Below, piece after piece: positions 6,891 through 15,718 of a DNA stretch of 64,000 nt. Made by a program: the position numbers and the translations under genes. The DNA comes from Streptomyces toxytricini (GTDB lineage Bacteria; Actinomycetota; Actinomycetes; Streptomycetales; Streptomycetaceae). Under the pieces are notes generated by a model. The model was not told the origin of the DNA. It saw only the letters and a list, made by a program, of their open reading frames with translations, and did not search any database. Location: the NCBI RefSeq assembly GCF_014649915.1, contig NZ_BMTY01000031.1:319-64318 (forward strand), in the 5' to 3' direction. How positions within the stretch are numbered: position 1 is the stretch's first letter; the number at the start of each line of letters is the position of its first letter.

Positions 6891-9275
6891 TCAGGAGTTG
6901 GCCGCCGCGACCGCCGCCGACGGGCGGATCGGCAGGCGGTTGACCGGTCGGCCCGTGGCTGCGCGGACCGCCGACGCCACGGCTGCCGGGGTCGTCACCA
7001 CCGGTACCGCGCTCGCCGCCTTCGCGCCGAACGGGGCGACCACGTCCCGCTCCTCCACCAGCTTGACGATCCGCACCGTCGGCGCGTCCAGCGACGTCGG
7101 CAGGGCATAGCCCGTCAGGTCGGGGTGGCGGACCAGGCCGCCGACCGAGCGGAGGTTCTCCGTCAGGGCCGCGCCCACGCCCTGCGTGACGCCCGCCTCG
7201 ATACGGGCCTCCAGCTGGCGGGGGTTGAGGACGCAGCCGACGTCCTGCGCGACCGCCAGCTCCACCACCCGCACCGTGCCCAGCTCGATGTCGACGTCCA
7301 CGACCGCGCGGATCGCGCAGAAGGCGAGGCCGACGAACGCGTCGCCCTGCCCGTCGCCGTCCAGCGGCTCCGTGGGGTGGGGGCGGCACTGGGCCGTCGC
7401 CCACAGTTCCTTGCCGGCCATCGCCTCCGCGACCGTCGTCGAGAACGCGCCGTCGTACGACGTGATCCGGCCGTCCTTGACCTGGAGGAGCTCTGTGGAC
7501 ATGCCGAGCTTGTGGGCCATCGGCTGGAGCAGCTGGGTGCGGACCATCTTCGCGGCCCGCTCCACCGCGCCGCCCGACACCCACGTGTGGCGGCCGTGCG
7601 CGGCGGGGCCGGCCGGCGGCTGGTCGGTGTCGACGGGGGCCGTCGCCACCTCCTCCACGCCGAGGACCTCCTGGACGATCTGCCGGGCCAGGGTCGCGAA
7701 GCCCTGGCCGGTGTCGACGGCCGCGCAGATCACGGTGGCCGCGCCGTCGACGACCTTCACCGTCGCCGTCGAGACCTCGTCGGTTCCTTCCGCGCCGAGC
7801 ATGTGCACCATGCCGACGCCGTACCCGACGCCGCGCCGCACCGCGCCCGGCTCGCCCGCGCCCTCCGGCCCGCCGGGCAGCAGCCACTCCTCCTCCGGCG
7901 TGTCCTTCGGCAGGGGCGGCAGCTCGGAGTCCCGTACGGCGCGCAGCAGTTCGGCGACCGGCGCCGGGCAGGTGACGGTCTGCCCGGTGGGCAGCAGGTC
8001 GCCGGTGGCGAGGACGTTGCGCAGCCGCAGCTCGGCGCCGTCCATGCCGAGGGCGGCGGCGAGCTTGTCCATCTGGCCCTCGTACGCGGCGCACACCTGC
8101 ATGGCGCCTTCGCCGCGGACGTGGCCCGACGGCGGGTTGTTGGTGCGTACGGCCCAGCCTTCGACGAAGGCGTGCGGGACGACGTACGGGCCGCAGGCGA
8201 ACGCCACGGCTGCGGCGAGCGATTCGGCGGAGGAGTCGGCGTAGGCGCCGGCGTCCATGAGGATCTGCGCCTCGACCTTGACGAGGCGGCCCTCCGCGTC
8301 GGCGTGGTGGCGGTAGCGCAGCAGCGTGGGGTGGCGGTGGGTGTGGCCGAGGAAGGACTCCTCGCGGGTGGCGGCGAGTTTGACGGGGCAACCGGTCCGC
8401 AGGGCGAGCAGGCCGAGCGGGAGCTGGAAGGCGGCGTCCTCGCGGTCGGCGGTCGCGCCGGGCACGCCGGTGACGACGATGCGGACGCGGTCGGGTTCGA
8501 GGCCGAAGCAGGCGGCGGCGAGGTCGCGGTCGAGGTGGGGGTCGGTGGAGGCGGTGTAGATCTCGACGCCGCCGTCGGGGCGCGGCACGGCAAGCCCGGC
8601 CTCGGCGCCGATGGGCGCGGGGTCCTGGCGGCCGATGCGGTAGAGGCCTTCGACGACGACCTCGCCGGTGGCCTCCGGGTCGCCGTAGCGGAGCGGGATG
8701 TGCCGGATCAGGTTGCCGTCGGGGTGGAGCGGCGGCGCGGCGAACGCCTGCTCGGGGTCGGTGACCGCTTCGAGGAGCTCGTACTCGACGGTGATCGCGG
8801 CGGCAGCGAGGCGGGCCGTGTCGGGGTGGTCGGCGGCGACGGCGGCGATGGGCTCGCCGTGGTGGCGTACGACGTCGTGGGCGAAGACGGGCCGGTCGGC
8901 GATGCGCCGCCCGTGGGTGGTGGCGCCGGGGACGTCGGCGTGGGTGACGACGGCGCGGACTCCGGGCATCCGCTCGGCGGCGGAGGTGTCGACGGACAGG
9001 ATGCGGGCGTGGGCGTGCGGGGAGCGCAGCACGGCCGCCCACAGGAGGCCCTCGGCCCACAGGTCGGCGGCGTAGGGGAAGGTGCCCTCGGTCTTGGCGC
9101 GCGCGTCGGCGGCGGGCACGGACGCGCCGATGCCGCGCGGCACCGCCGGGGCGGCCTGCTCGGCGCCCGGGCCGGGTGCGGCTCCGGGGGTGCCGGCGGC
9201 GCCGCCCGCCGCGGTGGTCGTGGTGAACGTCACGGTCGTCGTCGACGTCGCCGTGGCCGCGTCCTGCCCGCTCAC
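6891..9275 (-). CDS. Xanthine dehydrogenase-family protein, molybdopterin-binding subunit, catalytic Glu missing
   Basis: A 794-aa CoxL/XdhA-type large subunit. Family features include SPHAHARI near the N-terminus, VDTGQGFATLARQI (cofactor contact) and a C-terminal PFGAK segment. Family enzymes read GAKGVGE there, and the Glu is the catalytic base at the Mo centre. This protein reads GAKAASA (residues 750-756), with Ala at the Glu position, and VRGEGAMQ replaces the usual RGFG motif. The cofactor may bind but classical hydroxylation is doubtful. The GTG start overlaps the Fe-S subunit stop (GTGA). Residues 1-45 are a Thr/Ala/Pro-rich linker. Third gene of the operon. Confidence 0.82.
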   Translation of the reverse strand: MSGQDAATATSTTTVTFTTTTAAGGAAGTPGAAPGPGAEQAAPAVPRGIGASVPAADARAKTEGTFPYAADLWAEGLLWAAVLRSPHAHARILSVDTSAAERMPGVRAVVTHADVPGATTHGRRIADRPVFAHDVVRHHGEPIAAVAADHPDTARLAAAAITVEYELLEAVTDPEQAFAAPPLHPDGNLIRHIPLRYGDPEATGEVVVEGLYRIGRQDPAPIGAEAGLAVPRPDGGVEIYTASTDPHLDRDLAAACFGLEPDRVRIVVTGVPGATADREDAAFQLPLGLLALRTGCPVKLAATREESFLGHTHRHPTLLRYRHHADAEGRLVKVEAQILMDAGAYADSSAESLAAAVAFACGPYVVPHAFVEGWAVRTNNPPSGHVRGEGAMQVCAAYEGQMDKLAAALGMDGAELRLRNVLATGDLLPTGQTVTCPAPVAELLRAVRDSELPPLPKDTPEEEWLLPGGPEGAGEPGAVRRGVGYGVGMVHMLGAEGTDEVSTATVKVVDGAATVICAAVDTGQGFATLARQIVQEVLGVEEVATAPVDTDQPPAGPAAHGRHTWVSGGAVERAAKMVRTQLLQPMAHKLGMSTELLQVKDGRITSYDGAFSTTVAEAMAGKELWATAQCRPHPTEPLDGDGQGDAFVGLAFCAIRAVVDVDIELGTVRVVELAVAQDVGCVLNPRQLEARIEAGVTQGVGAALTENLRSVGGLVRHPDLTGYALPTSLDAPTVRIVKLVEERDVVAPFGAKAASAVPVVTTPAAVASAVRAATGRPVNRLPIRPSAAVAAANS

Positions 9276-11725
9276 GCCATGCCTCCGTTGTGGATGCCGC
9301 CCTCGCCCGGCTGGGCCTGGTGCGGGATGTACGGATCCCCGGGCCCGGCGGCGTACGCCTGCCCCTGCACCTGTCCCTGTGCCTGCGCGGCGGCCGCCTC
9401 GGCCTCCGCCGCCGCCCCCCGCTCGGCGACGACCTCGCGGACCGCCTCCAGGACGCCCTTGTAGCCGGAGCAGCGGCACAGGTTCCCGCACAGCGCCTGG
9501 CGGGTCTCCAGGTCGCTGGGGGCGTGGTTGCCCTCCAGCAGGTCATGGATGGTCATGGCCATGCCGGGCACGCAGAATCCGCACTGCACCGCACCCGAAC
9601 GGCACAACGCCTGCTGTACGTCGGAGAGTTCCCCGCCCGCGGCGAGCCCCTCGACGGTGCGGACCTCGCTCCCGGCGGCCGTCGCGGCCGGGACCAGGCA
9701 GGACGCGACGAGCCGGCCGTCGACCTGCACGGCGCAGGCCCCGCACTCGCCCTGGGAGCAGCCGTCCTTGGCGCCGGCGAGGCCGAGGCGCTCGCGCAGG
9801 ACGTACAGCAGGGACTCGCCGATCCAGGCGCCGGTGACGGGCCGGTCGGCGCCGTTGACCCGCAGCACGTACGAGGACAGCGGGTGCTCGTGGTGGGCGA
9901 CGGCCGGAGCCGCTTCCTCCGCGTACGGGGCCTCCCCGCCCGGGATCCCTTCCCCGGTGTCCGCACCCGGCGGTGCCGCGGCAGGGTCGGCGGTGTCCGC
10001 ACCCGGCACGGGCTCACTGCCCGCTTCGGCCGCGGCGGCTGCGGCGAACCCGCGGCCGTCCGTGCCGGCGGGATCCGCCGCCGGGTCGTGGGCGGCTCCG
10101 GCGAAGCCGTGGTCTTGCGCCGCCGGCCCGGATTCCGCGGCGGCCTGCGGGCCCGGCTCCTGCCCGGCGGCGGCTGCGGCGTGCGCGTCCGGGTCGGGCG
10201 CGGCCGGCGGCACCGCGGCAGCGGCGGCCGTCTCCGGCTCCCGCTCCGGCGCGGGCGCCGGACCCGGCTCGGGCTCGGGCGCCGGGCCCGGCTCCGGCTC
10301 GGGGGCGGGGGCCGGGGCGGGCTGCGCCGCGGCTGCTTCGGGGCGGCCGTGGCCGTGGCCGTCCTGCCCGGCGTGCCCGGCGGGAGCGCCCGCGGAGGCG
10401 TACTGCGCGGCGGAGTGCTCCCCGGCGTGCGCCTCGCCGCGGCCGTGGCCGCCGTGAGACGCGGGGCCGCCCTGCGGGGCGTGGCCGTCGTACTGCCCGT
10501 GGCCGTCGTGCACGTCCTGCGGGGCGTGCACGTCGTACGGGGCGTGCGCGTCGTGGCCGTCGCGCCCGTCGTGCGGGGCGTGGCCGCCGTCGTGAGGGGC
10601 GTGCACCTCGTGCCCGGGGTAGCCGTCGTGGCCGTCGTACTGCCCGTGGCCCTCGTACTGCCCGAGCCCCTCGTACTGCCCCGTCCCGTCCTGCTGCGGC
10701 GCCTCGCCGTGGCCGTACGGCACGCCGTGCGCGGGCGTGTGGTGGGGCTCCTGGGGCGCATGCGGGTGGCCGGGCAGGTCGGGGCCGTAGGGGTGTGCGT
10801 GGCCGCCGTCGTGGCCGGGTGCGTACGCGGCCGCGTGCGGCATGGCGATGCCGGCCGCGGGGGTGTCGGTGGGGCCGCCCGCCTGCGCCGCCGCGTGGCC
10901 CGCCCCGTGGGGCTCGCCCTCGGGGTGGGTGCCGACGCCGGGGCCGCCGAGGACGCGCGGGGCGCCGGCGGGGCCGCCGACTCCGGGTCCGCCGAGCCGG
11001 CGGCGTCCGCTGCCGGAGCCGTCGGCCCGGTCGTCCGGCAGGACGCCCGAGCTGAGCGGGGCGTCCGCGGGCGCGGCCGCCTCGTGGTGGGGCTGGGCCG
11101 CCCACGGGGCGGGGGCGCCGCCCGGCAGGGTCGCCGGGGCGCCGCGGAAGTCGGTGTCGAGCCCGCCGGTGTGGAACTCGCCGGTCCCGTCGTGCAGTTC
11201 GGGCAGGGTCCACTGGCCGGTCGTGACCGGCTCGGCGGCGCGCACCGCGTCGGGGAAGTGCCACTCCGCGGTCGCGGACGGGTCCTCGCCCTCCGCGCCG
11301 TCCGCCTCCGCCTCGGCGGGGGCGTGGCCCGCGCCGGCGTCCGCGAACGCCGCGGCGACCGACGCCGGGATCGGGACCGACGCCGGGATCGGCGCGCCGA
11401 CGGGAGTCCCGCCGCCCGGGCCGCCCGCGGCCGGGTCCGCGTCGGCGTCCGGCCACTGCACCGGCATCGACCAGGTGCCCGTCGCCGCCGGGTCGGCGGT
11501 GCCGGTGCCCAGCGGGACGATCATCGGCGGGGGCACGTAGCCGTGTCCGGGCGCGGCCAGCGGCTCCCCGGAGCCGAGGCCCTCCAGCATGTCCGGGGGC
11601 AGGCTCACGAAGGCCGTGGCGTCCGAGTCGTACTCGCCGCCCTGCGGCACCGGCTCCCAGCCCCAGCCGGGCCCGGCCGCGCCCGGGTCGCCCGTCGTTC
11701 CGCTCACGTTCTCGTTCCCACTCAT
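9272..11725 (-). CDS. [2Fe-2S] subunit of XDH-like enzyme with ~610-residue disordered N-terminal extension
   Basis: An 817-aa protein whose last 205 residues are a normal CoxS-type subunit. The plant-ferredoxin cluster uses Cys656, 661, 664 and 676, and the second cluster uses Cys715, 718, 750 and 752 (CGFC and CRC). Family members are usually about 160-200 aa. The extra N-terminus has TGxW(T/S)xP motifs (TGTWSMP, TGQWTLP), then a His/Asp/Gly/Tyr-rich stretch built from GQYDGH, HAPHDG and HAPQDV units (about 320-445), then Ala/Pro/Glu repeats. The ATG at 11725 overlaps the FAD-subunit stop (ATGA), and the frame stays open throughout, so the extension is genuinely translated. The His/Asp density suggests metal binding; this is inference. 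Confidence 0.85.
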   Translation of the reverse strand: MSGNENVSGTTGDPGAAGPGWGWEPVPQGGEYDSDATAFVSLPPDMLEGLGSGEPLAAPGHGYVPPPMIVPLGTGTADPAATGTWSMPVQWPDADADPAAGGPGGGTPVGAPIPASVPIPASVAAAFADAGAGHAPAEAEADGAEGEDPSATAEWHFPDAVRAAEPVTTGQWTLPELHDGTGEFHTGGLDTDFRGAPATLPGGAPAPWAAQPHHEAAAPADAPLSSGVLPDDRADGSGSGRRRLGGPGVGGPAGAPRVLGGPGVGTHPEGEPHGAGHAAAQAGGPTDTPAAGIAMPHAAAYAPGHDGGHAHPYGPDLPGHPHAPQEPHHTPAHGVPYGHGEAPQQDGTGQYEGLGQYEGHGQYDGHDGYPGHEVHAPHDGGHAPHDGRDGHDAHAPYDVHAPQDVHDGHGQYDGHAPQGGPASHGGHGRGEAHAGEHSAAQYASAGAPAGHAGQDGHGHGRPEAAAAQPAPAPAPEPEPGPAPEPEPGPAPAPEREPETAAAAAVPPAAPDPDAHAAAAAGQEPGPQAAAESGPAAQDHGFAGAAHDPAADPAGTDGRGFAAAAAAEAGSEPVPGADTADPAAAPPGADTGEGIPGGEAPYAEEAAPAVAHHEHPLSSYVLRVNGADRPVTGAWIGESLLYVLRERLGLAGAKDGCSQGECGACAVQVDGRLVASCLVPAATAAGSEVRTVEGLAAGGELSDVQQALCRSGAVQCGFCVPGMAMTIHDLLEGNHAPSDLETRQALCGNLCRCSGYKGVLEAVREVVAERGAAAEAEAAAAQAQGQVQGQAYAAGPGDPYIPHQAQPGEGGIHNGGMA

Positions 11726-12645
11726 GAGGTCAGCGCCCTCCCCAGGGCCCTCCGTGCCAGCACGGCCACCGTCCGCCGCAGGTGAAGTACGCCGGGGGCG
11801 ACCGGTTCCCCCTGGTCGGGGACGCAGGCGGCGGCGACGTAGTCGCCGAAGGCCTCCAGCGCCTCGGGGGCCAGCTGCCGCTCCCCGTCCCAGTCGATCA
11901 GCGACGCCACCCACTGCTCGGCGTCCAGCGGCCGCAGCGGCATCGGGGCGACCGCGCCGACCGCGATGCGCACGCCCCGGCGCGCGGGGTCCAGTACGAG
12001 ACCCACGGACGCCACGGCGCGCCCCGGGCCCGTACGCCCGGTCGCCTTCAGGAACACCTGCGGGGCGTGCAGCAGCGGCACGCGGACGAAGCCGATCAAC
12101 TCGCCGGGCCGCAGCATCTCGCGCCCGGCCAGCAGGTACGAGACCGGGATCTCCCGGCTGCCGTCCGGGCCGACGACGACGAGGGCGGCCTCCAGCGCGG
12201 CCAGCACGGGCAGCGTGTCGCCCGTCGGCGCGGCGCCGGCGATGTTGCCGCCGAGGGTGCCGGCGTTGCGGATCTGCGGCGGCCCGGCGGCGCGCGCGGC
12301 CGCGGCCAGCGCGGGCATCAGCGCGGCGAAGTCGGGGCGGCCCATGCGGGCGTGGGTGAGGCCGGCGCCGAGGAGGGCGTGGCCGTCCTCCTGGTACTGC
12401 CAGCCGCGGATCTCGTTGATCCGGCCGAGGCTCACCAGGCCGGCCGGCCTGAGCAGTCCCGCATTGACGGCGGCCATGAGGTCGGTGCCCCCGGCGACCG
12501 GCACGGCGGCGGGCATGGCGGCGAGAGCCGCCACGGCCTCGTCGAGCGAGGCCGGCAGCATCACGGACTGCGCCGCCTGAGGTGTGTGCGGTGCGTGCGT
12601 GGTCAACCCGCTGCCCCTTCCCGATGTCCCGGTCCCGGCGCTCAC
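11722..12645 (-). CDS. FAD-binding subunit of XDH-like enzyme (CoxM type)
   Basis: A 307-aa medium subunit of the molybdenum hydroxylase family. VPVAGGTDLMAAV and NAGTLGGNIAGAAPTGD are the two FAD pyrophosphate-binding loops characteristic of CoxM/XdhB. First gene of a three-gene operon whose cistrons overlap by four bases (FAD, Fe-S, Mo order). The start is uncertain: GTG at 12645 gives the length quoted, while TTG at 12606 (reading LTTHAPHTP) has the purine tract GGGAAGGGG just upstream and may be the true start. Confidence 0.85.
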   Translation of the reverse strand: MSAGTGTSGRGSGLTTHAPHTPQAAQSVMLPASLDEAVAALAAMPAAVPVAGGTDLMAAVNAGLLRPAGLVSLGRINEIRGWQYQEDGHALLGAGLTHARMGRPDFAALMPALAAAARAAGPPQIRNAGTLGGNIAGAAPTGDTLPVLAALEAALVVVGPDGSREIPVSYLLAGREMLRPGELIGFVRVPLLHAPQVFLKATGRTGPGRAVASVGLVLDPARRGVRIAVGAVAPMPLRPLDAEQWVASLIDWDGERQLAPEALEAFGDYVAAACVPDQGEPVAPGVLHLRRTVAVLARRALGRALTS

Positions 12646-13024
12646 GCCTGTCCGCCGTACGGTACGTGCTCACCGCCGGGACGTGGCAACTCTGGCACAT
12701 CATCCGCCCCGCCCGGCGCGAGGGTCGGCCGGGTGCCCCCTCGACCCCGAGCCGTCCGTTTTCCCCTGTATCACCCGATAGGGACCGAAGACCTGAGGAA
12801 AAGGCGAATTCACCGTCAAGCAACGAAAGTTCCCGACAGCGCCCAAGGTGGTAGGACGCCCCGGAATCCCCTGCGGTTCCCCACACGTCCCCCAGATCAC
12901 GAGAGTCCCGACCCTCCCGTGACCGCCCGGATCCGCGGCGGCCGGCACGCGCGCCCGGGGTGCCGCGCACACCCCCGGCGCGGGCCGCCCGCTGCACCCC
13001 GTACGGCGCCCCGGGCCACCCCCC
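12646..13024 (-). promoter_or_regulatory. Leader/promoter region of the XDH-like operon
   Basis: This 379-bp gap separates two minus-strand units. On the minus strand, TTGACG (12819-12814) is followed after 17 bp by TCAGGT (12796-12791), a weak sigma-HrdB-like arrangement in an AT-richer patch that includes GAATTC. This would leave a leader of about 140 nt. Nothing else is recognised in the gap: no small ORF with a good ribosome-binding site and no clean terminator after the hexosaminidase gene. Confidence 0.3.
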
Positions 13025-14671
13025 TCACACGTTCGGGGGTTCCCCGTCGAGCGGCCGTCCCAGTACGCCGGGGCGCCGCTGCCACGGCAACGGGCCGCCG
13101 GGCGGCCGGTGTCGGACGCCCATCGCGTCCAACCGCCGCCGGTGCACGGCCATCCGCTCCTCGAAGCCGCCGTAGTCCCGCTCGGCCGGGCCCGGCAGCG
13201 GCGACCACACGACCTCGGCGAACGCCGCGAGCCGCGGGAACACCTGGTAGTCGACCCGGCTCTGGTCCTCCATCACCTCGGTCCACACGTTGGCCTGCGC
13301 CCCGAGGACGCGCGCCGCCGCCTCCCCCGACAGCCCGGCAGGAACCGGCTCGAACCGGTACACGTCCTCCAGGGTCCGCACGTACCCGATCGGCACCGGT
13401 TCGTCGGGGCCGGGCGCCTGACGGTGGTCCAGGTACACGTGCTGCTCGGGGCACATCACCACGTCGTGGCCGGCTCGGGCGGCGGCGATCCCGCCCGCGT
13501 AGCCGCGCCACGACGACACGGCGGCTCCCGGGGCGAGCCCGCCCTCCAGGATCTCGTCCCAGCCGATGAGCCGCCGGCCGCGCTCGGCGAGCCAGCGGTC
13601 GAAGTGCCGGACGAACCAGGCCTGGAGGCCGTCCTCGCCGTCCACGCCGAGTTCGCGGATCCGCCGCCGGGCCGTCGGGGAAGCCCGCCACTGGTTCTTG
13701 GGGCACTCGTCGCCGCCCACGTGGACGAACGGCGACACCTCGGCCGGGAAGAGTTCCAGGACCTCCTCGAACACGCCCTCGTAGAACCGCAGGACGGCCT
13801 CGGTGGGCGCGAGCACGTTCTCGCTGACGCCCCAGTCGTCCCACACGCCCAGCGCGGCCGTGTCGACGACGTCGGCGTTGCCGAGTTCCGGATAGGCGGC
13901 GATGGCCGCCTGGGAGTGGCCCGGCAGGTCGATCTCCGGGACGACCGTGACGTGCCGCTCGGCCGCGTAGGCGACGATCTCGCGGATGTCGTCCTGCGTG
14001 TAGAAGCCGCCGTGCGGGGTCTCGTCCCACAGCGGCGAGGCCCGGTGGCCCCGGCGGCTGCGCGGCCGCCAGGCGCCGACCTCCGTCAGCCGCGGGTGGC
14101 GGGTGATCTCGATGCGCCAGCCCTGGTCGTCCGTCAGGTGCAGGTGCAGCACGTTGAGCTTGTGCGCGGCGAGCAGGTCCAGGTGGCGCAGTACGCCCTC
14201 CTTCGGCGTGAAGTGCCGGGCCACGTCCAGCATCATGCCGCGCCACGCGAAGCGGGGGCCGTCCTCGACGGTGCCGCGCGGCAGGATCCAGCTGCGGCCG
14301 CGGCCGAGGGGCGCGGAGCGGCGGTGGGCGTGGGGGCCGAGGAGCTGCCGCAGGGTCTGCGCGGCCCAGAACAGCCCGGCGGGCGAGGCCCCGGCGAGGT
14401 CGGCGCCGGCGTCGCCGGCGGTGAGGGCGTACCCCTCGGGGCCGAGGCGGACGGCGAGGCCGGGGTCGAGGCGCAGCCGGATGCCGGCGCCGCCGTCGGC
14501 GGGGTCCGGCGGAGGCAGGTCCCAGCCGGTGGCGGCGCCCAGCTCCCGGCGCAGCCAGCGCGCCGTCCCGGCGGTGCCGGGGCCGGCGTCGAGCCACGGC
14601 CTCGGCCCGAGGGGGCAGGGCGGCGCGTCCGGGCGGAAGGAGTGCGTGCGGGGTGCGGGGATCAGGTCCAT
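13025..14671 (-). CDS. Beta-N-acetylhexosaminidase, GH20
   Basis: A 548-aa glycoside hydrolase family 20 enzyme that removes terminal N-acetylglucosamine from chitobiose or cell-wall-derived sugars. The N-terminal mixed alpha/beta domain (about 1-135) precedes a TIM barrel with RGMMLDVARHF, LHLTDDQGWRIEI, PEIDLPGHS and the catalytic pair Asp321-Glu322 in HVGGDECPKNQW. Asp polarises the substrate acetamido group and Glu is the acid. No signal peptide is visible at the ATG start, so a cytoplasmic enzyme acting on imported oligosaccharides is likely. It stands alone, downstream of a repeat array. Confidence 0.9.
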   Translation of the reverse strand: MDLIPAPRTHSFRPDAPPCPLGPRPWLDAGPGTAGTARWLRRELGAATGWDLPPPDPADGGAGIRLRLDPGLAVRLGPEGYALTAGDAGADLAGASPAGLFWAAQTLRQLLGPHAHRRSAPLGRGRSWILPRGTVEDGPRFAWRGMMLDVARHFTPKEGVLRHLDLLAAHKLNVLHLHLTDDQGWRIEITRHPRLTEVGAWRPRSRRGHRASPLWDETPHGGFYTQDDIREIVAYAAERHVTVVPEIDLPGHSQAAIAAYPELGNADVVDTAALGVWDDWGVSENVLAPTEAVLRFYEGVFEEVLELFPAEVSPFVHVGGDECPKNQWRASPTARRRIRELGVDGEDGLQAWFVRHFDRWLAERGRRLIGWDEILEGGLAPGAAVSSWRGYAGGIAAARAGHDVVMCPEQHVYLDHRQAPGPDEPVPIGYVRTLEDVYRFEPVPAGLSGEAAARVLGAQANVWTEVMEDQSRVDYQVFPRLAAFAEVVWSPLPGPAERDYGGFEERMAVHRRRLDAMGVRHRPPGGPLPWQRRPGVLGRPLDGEPPNV

Positions 14672-14812
14672 GCGGCGGCCCTTCGCAGCGGCGCGTTGCG
14701 CCCGGCGGGGCAGGCGGGTCCCCGGGGCGCTCGTAGCGGCCGACCCTAGTGCGACGGCCGCGAAAGGTCACCGGGCCGCGGCCCTCCCGGCCCGGCCCCG
14801 CGACACCTCCGG

Positions 14813-15180
14813 CCCCGCGCCCGCACCGCCGATACGGGGCCCCACGGCGCTTCCCGGCCCGCACCCGCACGCCCCATACGGGTTGCGCGGCGCTTCCGGC
14901 GCCCGAACGGACCCCCGATACGGCACCACGGGCTGCCCGGCCCGCACCCCCACTCCCGGGACGGGCGCCGCGACCCCTCCGGCCCGCGCACGCACCCCCG
15001 GTACGGGCCCCGCGGCGCTTCCCGGCCCGCACCCGCACGCCCGGGACAGGCCCCGCGGCGCTTCAGGCCCGCGCACACGCCACCGGTACGGGCCCCGTGG
15101 CGCTTCAGGCCCGCGCACACGCCACCGGTATCGGCCCCGCGGCCCCCCAGGCCCGCGGCACGCACCCCCCGGTGGTCCCG
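14813..15180. repeat. 42-44-bp tandem repeat array, about nine copies
   Basis: Units follow the pattern (G)GTACGGGCCCCGCGGCGCTT(C)..GGCCCGCRCACGC-CACC. The ACGG anchor recurs at about 14834, 14878, 14920, 14961, 15003, 15046, 15088, 15130 and 15173 (steps 41-44). It fills the gap between the hexosaminidase start and a terminator hairpin. Because 42 is divisible by three, long open frames appear on the minus strand with a 14-residue repeat (RVRGPEAPRGPYRW). They lack a convincing start and would overlap the DUF3039 gene, so they are treated as non-coding. Confidence 0.75.
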
Positions 15181-15264
15181 CGCCCGCGCCTCCGCCGTAC
15201 GGGGCAACGGCCGGGGCCGCCGCGCCCGGCGGCACGTCCCGGCCGCCGGCCGCCGGTACGGCGA

Positions 15265-15302
15265 AGGCCCCCGCGGTGCGCGCGAGCGCACCTCGGGGGC
15301 CT
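15265..15302 (-). terminator. Hairpin downstream of the DUF3039 gene
   Basis: AGGCCCCCGCGGTGCGC (15265-15281) pairs with GCGCACCTCGGGGGCCT (15286-15302) around a GCGA loop, 16 of 17 pairs. It lies about 100 bp past the stop at 15406 and has no U-tract, as is usual for Streptomyces terminators. Confidence 0.65.
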
Positions 15303-15405
15303 CGGCCCCGCGGGGCGGGGCAGGTCCGAACGGGCGGCGGGCGGCCCTGCCCACCCGGCGGGCCCGCGCGCCGGGGGCGTCCGCGCCGCCGCGCGGACGG
15401 GCCGG

Positions 15406-15690
15406 CTACTTGTCCTTGTCGCCCTTGCCCTTGTCGCCGCCGGGGCCCATGGAGTCGTAGATCTCCTTGCACATGGGGCAGACCGGGTACTTCTTCGGGT
15501 CGCGGCCCGGCACCCACACCTTGCCGCAGAGCGCCACGACGGGAGTCCCGTCGAGGGCGCTCGCCATGATCTTGTCCTTCTGGACGTAGTGGGCGAAGCG
15601 CTCGTGGTCGCCGTCGCCGTGGGACACCTGCGGCGTCGGCTCTACGAGGGTTCCCGTACCAGTCCCGCGATCGGGCTCAAGAGTGCTCAT
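15406..15690 (-). CDS. DUF3039 domain protein
   Basis: A 94-aa protein of an actinobacterial family of unknown function. The core has a conserved ERFAHYVQKDKIMASALDGTPVVALCGKVW segment, and CGKVW with CPMCKEIY gives three cysteines that could form a metal site (described from its parts, not as a structure). The Lys/Asp/Gly tail (GDKGKGDKDK) is disordered. The gene starts 28 bp after the YqgE stop, so the two are probably co-transcribed. No function is proposed. Confidence 0.85.
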   Translation of the reverse strand: MSTLEPDRGTGTGTLVEPTPQVSHGDGDHERFAHYVQKDKIMASALDGTPVVALCGKVWVPGRDPKKYPVCPMCKEIYDSMGPGGDKGKGDKDK

Positions 15691-15718
15691 GCAGCCAGGG
15701 TACCGATCCGGGCCCGGC

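Noticed and set aside
6780..6900. attR-like copy of the tRNA-Cys 3' end that would bound an island
   Set aside because: Only short matches such as GGTCAC are present; no continuous copy of the T-arm and acceptor sequence was found.
14768..15517. Minus-strand open frame encoding 14-residue repeats
   Set aside because: It overlaps the real DUF3039 gene and has no start signal; it is explained by a 42-bp tandem repeat.
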